From positions 62,001 through 126,000 of the forward strand of contig CAZTOW010000021.1 in NCBI GenBank assembly GCA_964615375.1: a DNA stretch of 64,000 nt, written 5' to 3'. Shown piece by piece: positions 1 to 8,890 of the stretch. The DNA comes from CAZKWG01 sp964615375 (GTDB taxonomy: Bacteria; Myxococcota_A; UBA796; CAZKWG01). Below the pieces are notes generated by a model. It was given only the letters and a program-made list of their open reading frames with translations. It was not told where the DNA came from and made no database searches. Each line of letters starts with the position of its first letter. The first letter of the stretch is position 1. The position numbers and the translations under genes were made by a program.

Positions 1-3000
1 CTCCGAGATCCCACTCGGCGACGATCGGGCCAAACAGGCTCGAGGGGAGCCGGCGGCCGCGTGGAGCAGGCGGGTCCGCGCTCACCCGCTCTGCCGCTCC
101 GCCCAATACGGGTACCTTCCACCACGAGATGACCATCGTGTTGGTCAGGTTGCAGTGGTTGGACAGCGGCGAGTCGAGCTCGCTGGAGACCGTATAGCGG
201 TCTTTCCCCCCCAGGGGGAGAGGCACCACCGCCAGCGCCTCCCCGAGCATCGGCAGCCGCGTGCGGATCCGCGCCCGGAATTCCGGGAGCACGCGGATCG
301 GGGCCCCCAAACTCTGGCCCGGCTGCTCGTCGTCCTCTCCGCCCTTGGAGCCCACGAGCCCCCGCGTCACGTCGAGCCCGAAGACCCCGACCTTGCCGCC
401 CGTGGAGAACGGCAGCCAGGGGCTCTCGGGCTCGTCCACCTGGACCAGCCCCAGCTTGCCCTCCAGCACCTGGGCGAAGCTCGGCCGATCGTTCTGTTTG
501 TGGCTGCTGCCGAATTCGATCTCGATGGTGTCCAGCGTGAGATCGATCTCGCAGCGACCGCCGAACTTCGGCGTCCAGACCTCAACCGTCACCCCGACCT
601 CGAAGCGGCCCGTGGCCCAGGTGTCCACCCAGATGCAGACCCCACCCCGGAAGCTCACGAACCACGGATCCCAGCGGATCCAGGCGTCCAGGAACGCCTC
701 CAGCCCTGCGCTGGCGACGCCGAAGTCGCCCCAGATGCTCGCGCTCGCGCCGACCATGACCTCGCGTGGGGTCAGCGCCAGGTAGCCGGTGACCTCGACG
801 TGCAGCGGGCCCAGGCCGGACTTCATCCGCAGCCGGTCGCGCGCCGGGTAGTGCTTCGGCCGAGGGTAGCCCGGGTGGTAGCCGCCGACCGTCAGGACGA
901 AGTCGCCCTCCTCAGGCCACACGATGAGGGCGAACTCACCGCTCAGGCTGGCGAGGTCCGGGTGGATGAAGTAGCCGTTCACGCCGCCCAGCACCGCGAT
1001 CTTCTCGGCGTCGATGCTGGCGCCGATGTCGAGCCGCAGGAACGCCAGCGGCTTCAGCGACAGCTCCGCGCGGCCCAGGAGCTGGATCTGGAAGGGGTTG
1101 AGCTGCACGGCGGCGATCAGCAGCCCTTCGATCAGCCCGAAGCTGGTGAACGTGAGGCCCGCCGCGATCCAGAACGCGCCCTCCTTGCGGGGGAGCTGGG
1201 CGATGGTCTGCTTCGTGTCCGTGCCCCACAGGCACTGCACGAAGGGGTGGGCGTCCACCGAGGTGAGCGGTGGCAGCTTGTAGTTCAGGCCCACGCCGCC
1301 CGCGATGCCGGTCACGAAGCACCAGACCGGCCCGCCGAGCGGCGCGCGCAGCGCCCCGAAGACGTAGATGGCGGCTTTACCGTCACCATAGTCCAGCCCG
1401 GCCATTGCGCCCAGCGCGAAGGTGTCCGCCACCGAAAGGCGCGCATGGCCCTGGAAGTCTCCCACGGGCCGCCGCTGAAGCTCGCCCCGCAGCGAGACCA
1501 GCGGCGCTTCGAAGCGCAGCCCCAGGCCCTCCAGGCGGGGGGTGATATTGTCCGCGCCGATCCGCGCCCCGAGCCCGCGGGCCGCGATCTCGAAGCCCAC
1601 GAGGTCCAAGCGCAGATCCAGCCCGAGATCCAGCGCCTCCTTCTCCAGCGTCAGCCACAGCGGCCCGAGCGTCAGCGGCCCGCGCGTGGTCTTGAGCGGG
1701 ATCTTGAGCGGCTTACCCAGGATGGCCGCGATGTTGTCGCCGAGCCAGGCGAGGTCGGGTTTGGCGGGGAGGGACTCGACAAGCGCCGCGAGCGCGTTGG
1801 TCTCGGTCGTGGCGCCCGCGGCGTCGCCGAGCAGGCGCAGAGACCAGGCGGTGGCCTGCGGAGCCGATGGCGAGGACGAGAGGGCGGGCAGGCTGTCCCG
1901 GTCTCCTCCAAGGCCGATCGCGAGCCGGTCGCCGCTCAGTCTGAGGTGCGCCCAGGTGCCGCCCAGCTTCGCCGAGAGCACGATCGCGTCCTGGCCGTCG
2001 ATCTGGTCGAGCCTGAGCCTAAGATCGTCGCCAGAGACGGACCAGGTCGAGAGCAGGTTGGAGAGCCCCGACCCGATCAAGAGTCCGTCGCCGCTGATCG
2101 TGAACAGATGAATGGGGGCGCTGTCTGCGGTTGGATCGGTGCCCTTGCACAGGCTGATCCTGTGGCTCGACCCGGATGGTTCCGCCTTCAACCAGATCGT
2201 CGCTTCGCCCAGGCCAGCGACGGCCGGAGGGGCACTCGGGTGGGTGGGCTTCAGAGCTGGGTTCGTCCCGGCAATCAGGGGGGCATATACGCTGCCCTTG
2301 AACAGCTCTGGATCGGTGACGCCCGTCAGCAGCGCGCGCAGGTGCCAGAGGAAGGTGACCAGACCGTTCAGGTCGGTCAGCGAACCCAACCAGGACGACA
2401 AGGTCGTGTTGTCGGGATTGTCATCGAAAGGCCAGAGCGACACGATGGGGTAGTTAGCTTTGTCTGCCCCGATCTCACCCAGCATCGGGAGCAGGTGGTC
2501 CGCAACGCGCCGCCAGACTACCGCGCTCCCCGCCTGGTTCGCTGTGTGTTGCACCCAGGTCGCGAGCACCAACGCGACGATCCGGGCCGCGTCTCGGCCG
2601 GAGTCTGCGCCATCCAGGGAGCGCCTGCGGGTGACTTTCGCGCCTTCTACCTCACGTGAGGTCGTGAGCGTGATCGCCCAGGTCGGCCCGCCGCCTCCCA
2701 GGTCGGCCGTGATCTCCAGCCCCGAGATGAACTCGACCGGATTGGCCAACGAGACCGTCAGGTCCAGCCTCGGGTCGAAGCCACTTTCATCCTCCACCTT
2801 GCTCACGCGGACGGCCATCGCGCTCGCCGTGCCGCTCAGGTCACCTTTCGCGTACGTCACGCCCAGGCCGAGTTCGAAGGCGCCGGTCCTGGTCCAGATC
2901 ACGTTCAGCGCTGGCGGCCCATTCACGATGGGCGCCGCGTAGAATCTCTGGTCAGGTCCTGACCTTGGGATGTCCTCGTCCTTCCCGACCCACCCCCCGT

Positions 3001-3184
3001 CCAGGATCGCCTTCGCCACGCCGCCCACCCGCCAGCGCCGCGCGCCAGCCCCCTCACCGGTCAGCCCCTCGACCACCCCGCCCCAGGGATCGAGGAGCCA
3101 CAGCGGGTTGACGTCGCCGCCCTCCTCGTCGAGGGCGCCGATCAGCATGCCGAGCTGAACGCCTGCCAGATCGAGCCGTGCCAT
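1..3184 (-). CDS. very large DUF6603-like protein, 3' end beyond left edge
   Basis: An uninterrupted leftward reading frame of about 1061 codons begins at the ATG at 3182-3184 and is still open at base 1, so the C-terminus lies outside the window. The start is preceded by GGAGG, which overlaps the stop of the upstream gene. The protein has no signal peptide; it is rich in alternating hydrophobic strands (LRL, LSL, IEIEFG) and carries a GGYHPGYPRP motif around His770, followed by a long beta-rich segment. That motif and the size recall proteins annotated DUF6603, whose function is unknown. It is third in a leftward operon after an NlpC/P60-like gene and a small gene. Frame and start are well supported; the family name is a recollection-level match. 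A long open frame on the opposite strand is its GC-rich shadow. Confidence 0.75.
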   Translation of the reverse strand, partial: MARLDLAGVQLGMLIGALDEEGGDVNPLWLLDPWGGVVEGLTGEGAGARRWRVGGVAKAILDGGWVGKDEDIPRSGPDQRFYAAPIVNGPPALNVIWTRTGAFELGLGVTYAKGDLSGTASAMAVRVSKVEDESGFDPRLDLTVSLANPVEFISGLEITADLGGGGPTWAITLTTSREVEGAKVTRRRSLDGADSGRDAARIVALVLATWVQHTANQAGSAVVWRRVADHLLPMLGEIGADKANYPIVSLWPFDDNPDNTTLSSWLGSLTDLNGLVTFLWHLRALLTGVTDPELFKGSVYAPLIAGTNPALKPTHPSAPPAVAGLGEATIWLKAEPSGSSHRISLCKGTDPTADSAPIHLFTISGDGLLIGSGLSNLLSTWSVSGDDLRLRLDQIDGQDAIVLSAKLGGTWAHLRLSGDRLAIGLGGDRDSLPALSSSPSAPQATAWSLRLLGDAAGATTETNALAALVESLPAKPDLAWLGDNIAAILGKPLKIPLKTTRGPLTLGPLWLTLEKEALDLGLDLRLDLVGFEIAARGLGARIGADNITPRLEGLGLRFEAPLVSLRGELQRRPVGDFQGHARLSVADTFALGAMAGLDYGDGKAAIYVFGALRAPLGGPVWCFVTGIAGGVGLNYKLPPLTSVDAHPFVQCLWGTDTKQTIAQLPRKEGAFWIAAGLTFTSFGLIEGLLIAAVQLNPFQIQLLGRAELSLKPLAFLRLDIGASIDAEKIAVLGGVNGYFIHPDLASLSGEFALIVWPEEGDFVLTVGGYHPGYPRPKHYPARDRLRMKSGLGPLHVEVTGYLALTPREVMVGASASIWGDFGVASAGLEAFLDAWIRWDPWFVSFRGGVCIWVDTWATGRFEVGVTVEVWTPKFGGRCEIDLTLDTIEIEFGSSHKQNDRPSFAQVLEGKLGLVQVDEPESPWLPFSTGGKVGVFGLDVTRGLVGSKGGEDDEQPGQSLGAPIRVLPEFRARIRTRLPMLGEALAVVPLPLGGKDRYTVSSELDSPLSNHCNLTNTMVISWWKVPVLGGAAERVSADPPAPRGRRLPSSLFGPIVAEWDLG

Positions 3185-3193
3185 GAGACCTCC

Positions 3194-3664
3194 TCAGCCG
3201 ATCGAGACGTCAACGGTGACCGTGCCCGAGCCTGCGCCGCCGCCGGCCTGATACCCCAGCAGCGTGAGCGCGCTGCCGGGCGCGCTCTTCTCGGCCTGCA
3301 ACACCGCGCTCTCCAGGAGGTCCAGCACCGCCTCCCAGCACAGGCGTCGGAGCTGCGGGGTCCAGCGCTCGGACATGCCCGCGGGCTCCTTGCCCACGGT
3401 GCAGGTGGCGCTCACCCCCTCGCCCTCGCCCTCCAGCCCCAGCCAGAACACAAGCTGGAACGGCGTGGCTGCGCCCCCGGCGACCGTCACCGGGAACTCC
3501 ACGCCGAGCCAGCCCTCTCCCAGCGCCAAGGTCAAGGTGCGCAGGTCCACCAGGAGCTGATCGGCGCCGCTCCTCCAGGCGATCAGCGTGCGCCCCCCAC
3601 CCAGGCGCGCGAGCAGCCTGGATCGGAGCTGGGCCTCCGTGAACGTGTAGCGAACGATGGACAT
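3194..3664 (-). CDS. hypothetical protein, middle gene of operon
   Basis: A 156-residue protein of unknown function. The ATG at 3664 is chosen over upstream in-frame TTG/GTG codons because AGGAGG lies six bases before it. The sequence is soluble-looking, with hydrophobic strands in the first 100 residues (LLVDLRTL, WLGVEFPV, FQLVFWLG) and a helical stretch with a tryptophan and cysteine (LRRLCWEAVLDLLESAVLQ), ending in a Gly-rich strand (GTVTVDVSIG). Nine bases separate its stop from the start of the downstream DUF6603-like gene, so the two are almost certainly co-transcribed and may act together. It could be a chaperone or adaptor for the large neighbour, but nothing in the sequence proves this. 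Confidence 0.7.
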   Translation of the reverse strand: MSIVRYTFTEAQLRSRLLARLGGGRTLIAWRSGADQLLVDLRTLTLALGEGWLGVEFPVTVAGGAATPFQLVFWLGLEGEGEGVSATCTVGKEPAGMSERWTPQLRRLCWEAVLDLLESAVLQAEKSAPGSALTLLGYQAGGGAGSGTVTVDVSIG

Positions 3665-3709
3665 CACCAACCTCCTGCCTGCGCGTGCGCCCCCGAGACC
3701 AGCTCTTGC

Positions 3710-5017
3710 TCAGGACTCGTCAACCTCGTCCAGGTGAAGGTCGAGGGTGGCCGACCCGCCCTCCACGGCGCCCAGGTCCAGCCAGCTTGCCGCTCTTCGC
3801 GCTACCTCGGCCTCCAGGGCTCCGACGTGCGCGCGGAAGGCGGCGCCGCTCAAGGTCGGTGAGGGGTCCGGTCGCCTGCCCTCCAGCTTCGCCAGGAGCC
3901 GGGAGCTCGCCTCGGCGGTAGCCGCGACCCGTAGCGACTCCTGCTCCTGGCTCAACGTCCCGCCGAGCGAGGGGAAGCCCATGGACCAGAACGAGGGTGA
4001 ACCCATGCTCCTCCAGAGATCATAGGCCAGGTTCCACACCACGTCGGGGATCTGCTCGTAGAGCTGAGAGTACACTGGATCGGACTCGTAGACCGTGCCC
4101 AGGAACTCATAGACCAGCCGCCAGGCCAGCTCCGCCAGGATGCCACCGCCCCGCTGCTCCCTCTCCGAGGCCTTCGGGAGCTGGCCCACCGTCGCGCCGG
4201 CGAACACCCCGTCCGACAGCCTGGGGAGCTCCGCGTCGACCCAACGCTCCGGCCGCGTCGCCAGCAGCCCCCCGAGGGAGAGCCAGCCGTGCACGGTCCT
4301 TTTCGCCTCCTCCTCGAACCCAATCTGCCTGGTCGAGCTCCGCTTTGGGTAGAAAAGTGGTGTGCGGAGCTTGAATCTTGAAGCACAGCTCTTGTACAGC
4401 CCAAGGACCTTCAGTCTCTCGCTCTGCTGGCCCGCCTCCGCGGTCAACCACTGCTTGCCATCCGAGGTGAGGCCGAGGAACACGAAGACATGGTGGTCCC
4501 CACCCGTGCCGGCAGGGTCTTGAATATAGAGGACATCCCCGATCTCTGGAAGTGCCCCCGGCGTCGGCGTCACCCAGATTGGGGACGTCTTCTCCTTCCG
4601 CTCTTCGCTGCCCGTCGGGAACCTCGGGCGGTAATCGAACAACAGCTTCGCTGTGCCGATCTTGATGATCCAGTGAATCGCCTCGCCCCCCCGGGCCGCG
4701 TCGTAGAGCGAGGTGTTCCAGGCGTCATCCTCACGGTTCATGGTCGCCCAGTCGCGGCAACCGATCGCCCACAACATCCAGTGCGGGAGGTAGCCGCAGG
4801 TCGTACCGGTCGTACCCTTCGCCCACGCGGCGACCTGGCCCCCGTTCGGGACGCCGTCGGTCTTCGTCCAGTAGAGCTTCCCGTCGGCGTAGCGCGTCCC
4901 GATCATCGCCTCCCATCGAGGGTCAGGGGTGTCGGGGGTGGGGTAGTCATTCGGGAGGTACCCGACGATGACGAACAGCGCGAGCTTGCGCGCGATGATC
5001 TCTGCATCTGTGGCCAT
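3710..5017 (-). CDS. NlpC/P60-like cysteine peptidase fold protein
   Basis: A 435-residue protein. The first ~200 residues look like a papain-fold NlpC/P60 or CHAP-type amidase: Cys74 sits in GTTCGYLPHWMLW at the start of a predicted helix, and His175/His176 lie in a strand (GGDHHVFVFLG) just after the GDVLYIQDP loop that precedes the catalytic His in this fold. Residues ~230-435 form a helical C-terminal region with no recognised motif. There is no signal peptide, so it acts in the cytoplasm or is delivered by a non-Sec route. The ATG at 5017 follows a G-rich Shine-Dalgarno; an in-frame GTG at 5032 is possible. It heads the operon with the two genes below it. A good -10 (TACACT, reverse strand of 5115-5120) lies upstream, with a weak -35. 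Peptidase family is inferred from motif spacing only. Confidence 0.7.
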   Translation of the reverse strand: MATDAEIIARKLALFVIVGYLPNDYPTPDTPDPRWEAMIGTRYADGKLYWTKTDGVPNGGQVAAWAKGTTGTTCGYLPHWMLWAIGCRDWATMNREDDAWNTSLYDAARGGEAIHWIIKIGTAKLLFDYRPRFPTGSEERKEKTSPIWVTPTPGALPEIGDVLYIQDPAGTGGDHHVFVFLGLTSDGKQWLTAEAGQQSERLKVLGLYKSCASRFKLRTPLFYPKRSSTRQIGFEEEAKRTVHGWLSLGGLLATRPERWVDAELPRLSDGVFAGATVGQLPKASEREQRGGGILAELAWRLVYEFLGTVYESDPVYSQLYEQIPDVVWNLAYDLWRSMGSPSFWSMGFPSLGGTLSQEQESLRVAATAEASSRLLAKLEGRRPDPSPTLSGAAFRAHVGALEAEVARRAASWLDLGAVEGGSATLDLHLDEVDES

Positions 5018-5298
5018 CTCTCCCCCCCGCACATAGACTTTGCCTGCCCACTGGGCTCGACACCCTCTTGCACGACCCAGCCTGCGCCTCGGCGCGACAT
5101 CCGGTCAAGCGTTCAGTGTAGCCGTAGGCGATCCGTGGCGAGCCCGTTCAGGATGACTGCCGATATCAAGCGCACAATAAAGTTGCATTTTTGATTCTTG
5201 TTTTCGGACAGCACCCGACCCATGGGCCCCGACGTTGAGCGCGGCGTGCTATCGTCCACCCTGTCCCGGTGAGTCCCTGCCACGAGGTGTCCGCGCAG

Positions 5299-6834
5299 AT
5301 GTCCCCTTCAACCAAGATCACGCTCCTGATGATAGCGTCCTTGAGCGGCTGTATCTGGATCTCCAGGGACGCCTATGTCGAGGCCATGGGCTGCGATCCC
5401 GACAGCGCGGTCTCGCCAGAGGCGCTGCTCATCGGCGGTGATATCGATACCGCGGACATCGGCGAGATGGGGGGAGTCTCGCTGATCGGAGAGAGCGATC
5501 AGGCCCTCGGCGCCAGGGTGGCCACGGTGGGCGCTCTGGAAGCGGATGGGGTTGGGCGGTGGGCGGCGGGCGGGAATGGCCTGCTGCTGCTGGGTGAGGG
5601 CGCCCCCGACGATGGGGTATATCCGTTGGAGATCTCGACCTCGGCGACCTGGGTGGAGGTCACAAGGCCCGGGTACCTGGACGCCACCGACGCAGGAACC
5701 ATGGACGCAGATGGGGTCAGAGATCTGCTCCTCAGCGCAGTATCAGACAGCGGCCCTGTCTTCGAGGTCTACCTGCTGAGCGGCGCGGAGCCCCTGGAGA
5801 TCCCCGACGAGGCCGTGCTGACCGACGCTGGTGGCGTCGCCTTCAAGGCGGCGAGCGTGGTCGCGCTCAGCGAGTCAGCGATGGCTGGCGCGCCGCAGGG
5901 GGACGGGTACAGCGGCGTCCTGATTGCCGCCATGACCACCGGGACGGACGGATTCAATTGCCTGGGAGACGACCAGGGTGCGATCTTCTGGCTCGGCCCG
6001 AACAAGGTGGACGCGTTCAGGGAGGACCCCGGCAGCCTCAACTCCGGGGAGGCGACCGCGGCCTACGTGGACTCGGAGGAGGGCACCTCCCAGCTTGGCT
6101 GCGTCTCGGTCGCGCGTGCGGGCGACGTGGATGGCGAAGGCGGCACCGACATCATCGTGGGGGCGCCGAGCCACGATCAGGGAGCGAGCGACGCGGGGGT
6201 CGCGTTCCTGATCGCCGGGGAGGTGCTGGAGAGGGGTGAGCGACCCGACGTCAATGACCCGGACGCTCAGGATGTCCTCTGGAGGGATTCGGGATCCTCT
6301 GTGTCGCTGGTGGGCTACTCGGTCGCCGCGGCCGGCGACGTGGACGGGGACGGCTATGACGATGTGCTCGTCGGGACAGCGGAGTCCGAGCCAGACCTGA
6401 CGCCGGGTGAGGTCCGCCTGTACCGCGGAGCATCCTCCGGCCCCTTTGAGCCGATGGTGACGTTCACCGCTGGGGCAGACGTGAACACCTTCGGGGAGGC
6501 GGTCACGGGAGGCGGGGACCTCGACAGCGACAGCCGCTGCACGCCCGACATCGTGATCGGTGGCACAGACTCAAAGGAACATCAGGCCGTCTGGGTCTTC
6601 CTCGGGGACGCGCTCGTGGAGGGGGGCGCGCTGACCACCGCTCGAGCCGATCGGCAGGCGCTCGTCAGCCTCGGCGCTACCGCACCCGTGACGGGCGCCC
6701 AGCCGCTCGCACGCCCCGCTGACCTGGATGGCGATGGGTACGCGGACCTGCTCCTCGGCGCGCCCGCCTACGCGGCGGCCGGCGGGCGCGACCAGGGAGC
6801 AGCGCACATCCTCTTCGGCGGACCTGCGCGTTGA
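5299..6834 (+). CDS. FG-GAP repeat lipoprotein (integrin-like beta-propeller)
   Basis: A 511-residue secreted lipoprotein. The ATG at 5299 gives a type II signal peptide with lipobox LSGC near residue 18, so the mature protein should be lipid-anchored at the cell surface or periplasm. The body contains at least four FG-GAP/VCBS-type units recognisable by the calcium-binding pattern D-x-D-G-D/E-G followed by a hydrophobic strand and GAP: GDVDGEGGTDIIVGAP, GDVDGDGYDDVLVGT, GDLDSDS..DIVIGG and DLDGDGYADLLLGAP. These form blades of an alpha-integrin-like propeller that binds ligands or partner proteins; no enzymatic motif is visible. GAGGTG lies upstream of the chosen start. It is convergent with the caspase operon (3-bp gap to the next stop). 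Such propellers are common and numerous in Myxococcota. Confidence 0.85.
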   Translation: MSPSTKITLLMIASLSGCIWISRDAYVEAMGCDPDSAVSPEALLIGGDIDTADIGEMGGVSLIGESDQALGARVATVGALEADGVGRWAAGGNGLLLLGEGAPDDGVYPLEISTSATWVEVTRPGYLDATDAGTMDADGVRDLLLSAVSDSGPVFEVYLLSGAEPLEIPDEAVLTDAGGVAFKAASVVALSESAMAGAPQGDGYSGVLIAAMTTGTDGFNCLGDDQGAIFWLGPNKVDAFREDPGSLNSGEATAAYVDSEEGTSQLGCVSVARAGDVDGEGGTDIIVGAPSHDQGASDAGVAFLIAGEVLERGERPDVNDPDAQDVLWRDSGSSVSLVGYSVAAAGDVDGDGYDDVLVGTAESEPDLTPGEVRLYRGASSGPFEPMVTFTAGADVNTFGEAVTGGGDLDSDSRCTPDIVIGGTDSKEHQAVWVFLGDALVEGGALTTARADRQALVSLGATAPVTGAQPLARPADLDGDGYADLLLGAPAYAAAGGRDQGAAHILFGGPAR

Positions 6835-6837
6835 TCC

Positions 6838-7647
6838 CTACCAGGTCAACACTGCCGTCACGCCGAGCCCGACAGCACCCAGCCCAGCGCCCGCCGCGAC
6901 CCAGGAGAGCGCGTGACTCCGCGCGTAGAGGTCAGGGATCTCCTGCCGAGGTGGTTCCGCCTCGAAGTGGGCCGCGTTCGCCAGCCCTACCGCGTAGACC
7001 GCGCCCGCCCCCAGGGCCAGCGCCCCGGCCCCGCCGCCGAGCAGCATGCGACGGCGCCGCGCCTCGGGCCCCCCCTCTGCCGGGAACAGGCTCCTCCAGC
7101 GCCAGACGGCCTGATCGCCCTCCCAGGCGCGCGTCACCCAGGTCGCCTCACCCTCGCGCTGGAGCTGTATCACCGCTGCCCCGTCGCGGGAGAGCGCGGC
7201 CTCAGCCTGACCGTCCACCAGCAGGGTCGAGCCGACCGGTGGTCGAATCGGTCGCGCCCCCAACGTTGGCGCCTGCTGGAGCGGACGTAGCTCGAACTGA
7301 AGCAGCGTCGCAGTCGCCAGCGGCGATGGGACCTCGCCTGGACCGACCAGTCCGCCTGCCGCGCGCAGCTCGGCCAAAGCGCGCTCCGCGTCACGCGCCC
7401 CGGTCGCCGCGAGCGCCTGCGCCGCATGCCAACGCGCCGCAAGGCCCGGGTCGAGCGGCTCGCCGACGCAGCGCAGTGTCTGTTGTGCAACGTCGCCAGC
7501 GTCCGCGAGACGATCAGCGTCTCGGGCCTCGAAAGCATCCACCATCGCCGAGATCGCCCCGTCGAGGTCAGCGGCCGAGCTCGCTCCATCGCAGACAGCT
7601 CCGCCTGCGCGAGCGACGCCCAGCAGGAGCAGCAGCGCAGCGCCCAC
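6838..7647 (-). CDS. exported membrane protein, last gene of caspase operon
   Basis: A 269-residue protein of unknown function. The GTG at 7647 is preferred because it follows the stop of the upstream caspase gene by one base and gives a clean signal peptide (GAALLLLLGVARAGG). The middle is helical and Ala/Glu-rich, with a pattern compatible with tetratricopeptide-like repeats (residues ~25-110), then a PEGA-like strand segment (GSTLLVDGQAEAALSRDG). Two hydrophobic stretches near the C-terminus (LLGGGAGALALGAGAVYAV and LSWVAAGAGLGAVGLGVTAV) are probable transmembrane helices. Many Myxococcota operons carry similar TPR-PEGA-TM proteins of unknown role beside peptidases. Its position suggests it anchors or senses for the caspase proteins encoded upstream. 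Confidence 0.75.
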   Translation of the reverse strand: MGAALLLLLGVARAGGAVCDGASSAADLDGAISAMVDAFEARDADRLADAGDVAQQTLRCVGEPLDPGLAARWHAAQALAATGARDAERALAELRAAGGLVGPGEVPSPLATATLLQFELRPLQQAPTLGARPIRPPVGSTLLVDGQAEAALSRDGAAVIQLQREGEATWVTRAWEGDQAVWRWRSLFPAEGGPEARRRRMLLGGGAGALALGAGAVYAVGLANAAHFEAEPPRQEIPDLYARSHALSWVAAGAGLGAVGLGVTAVLTW

Positions 7648-7648
7648 C

Positions 7649-8890
7649 CTACTCCCCCTCGCTGACCATGCGCACGTACCGCTCCAGGTCACACGAGACG
7701 AAGCGGGCGTCGCAGTGGACCGACGCCTCCTCTCCCGGTCGCACCTGGACGGTCCCGGCGGGTCCCAGATGGAATCCGTCGAATTTCGCGTAAATCGCGT
7801 ACTGACCGGGCGCCAAGGGCGCCCCGGAGACGTGCTCCTGCTCGTCGGCGCCCCTGATCTTCACCGCGGAGGCGTCGCCGCTGACGCGCACGATACCCAG
7901 GCGCATGTCCGCGTTGGCCGCCTCCGGCTCGTCGCCAGAGGCGACCGGACGAGTGAGCGACGCGGGCAGCTTGACCACCACGAAGTCACCGCTGTGTGCG
8001 CCGTCCCGCTCGGGGATCTGCGCGTTCCCGCCCTGGGCCGCGAGCTCGAGCTCATGTCGCACAAACTCGAACAGCTCGCCCACCTCGACCAGGCCGTCCC
8101 GCGGGGCGCCGTCGAAGCCGTCGGCCTCGCCCGTGAGCCCGCGCGCGAGCTCGCAGGAGAACACCCCCATCTGACAGGCGTCGCTCTCCAGGGAGACCTG
8201 GCCCGCGCCTGTGGCTCGCAGGATCTGGGTGCCCTCTCCGGGGGCTGGACGGGCAGCGTTGACCGGCGCGACCGCGCGCGTCCGCGCATCTACCGGCTGG
8301 CTGCGGCAGGCGTCCATGATCACGAGGCGCTGACGTGCGGGGACGCCGTTGAGCGTCGAGACCAGCCAGCCTTCCTCGATGGCGCTCAACGGTCCCACGC
8401 TTGGGTTGACCTCCGCGTTCCTGGGCAGCAGGTAGTTGGTGGTCCTGCCCAGGCTCTCATATGCGACGCCGTGCCCCGAGAAGTAGAATAGAACGGTGTG
8501 CGCGCCGGACAGCTTCAACAGCCACTTGATCTGATCGGTAATGTTGTCCATGGTGGGGCGATGCGATGGATCCACCGCGTCTGAGGTCATCACCACGATG
8601 TGATCGCGACGCCAGCTCCCGCTCTGCACGAGGCGATCCGCGATGGTCCTGACATCGTTCCCGGCGTAGTTGAGATCCCTGATCGCCTCGCTGTCGTATT
8701 GATCTACGCCGATCAACACCGCCCACCGGTGCTCAGGGTCGTCGGGCGGCTCTGCTTCTGAGCTCACGGAGGGGACGCGGACCACCGCGCGGGCGTCGTC
8801 GGACTCCTGTGCCTGCGCGAAGCTCAGCACCAACGTCAGCGCGGTCAGCAGTGCGCCCGTGAGAGTTCCTGCTCCAGGTGGACTTCCCAT
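7649..8890 (-). CDS. exported caspase-family (peptidase C14) protein
   Basis: A 413-residue protein with an N-terminal signal peptide (hydrophobic core at residues ~10-26, ending AQA) followed by a caspase/metacaspase-fold domain at about residues 50-270. The catalytic dyad is visible: His140 in YFSGHG and Cys195 in IMDACRS, each after the expected hydrophobic strand. The first strand of the fold is WAVLIGVDQYD. After the peptidase comes a PEGA-like beta domain (~330-390) with the GFHLGPAGTVQVRPGE pattern. Metacaspase-type enzymes cleave after Arg or Lys; here the specificity is not deducible. Export means it would act outside the cytoplasm, unlike most bacterial defence caspases. Its start ATG directly follows the TAG stop of the preceding gene (no gap), so translation is coupled. 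Confidence 0.88.
   Translation of the reverse strand: MGSPPGAGTLTGALLTALTLVLSFAQAQESDDARAVVRVPSVSSEAEPPDDPEHRWAVLIGVDQYDSEAIRDLNYAGNDVRTIADRLVQSGSWRRDHIVVMTSDAVDPSHRPTMDNITDQIKWLLKLSGAHTVLFYFSGHGVAYESLGRTTNYLLPRNAEVNPSVGPLSAIEEGWLVSTLNGVPARQRLVIMDACRSQPVDARTRAVAPVNAARPAPGEGTQILRATGAGQVSLESDACQMGVFSCELARGLTGEADGFDGAPRDGLVEVGELFEFVRHELELAAQGGNAQIPERDGAHSGDFVVVKLPASLTRPVASGDEPEAANADMRLGIVRVSGDASAVKIRGADEQEHVSGAPLAPGQYAIYAKFDGFHLGPAGTVQVRPGEEASVHCDARFVSCDLERYVRMVSEGE

Noticed and set aside
155..2659. 834-codon open frame on the plus strand
   Set aside because: It is rich in Arg, Pro, Gln and His with no domain or Shine-Dalgarno and lies opposite the coherent DUF6603-like frame; it is a GC-rich antisense shadow.
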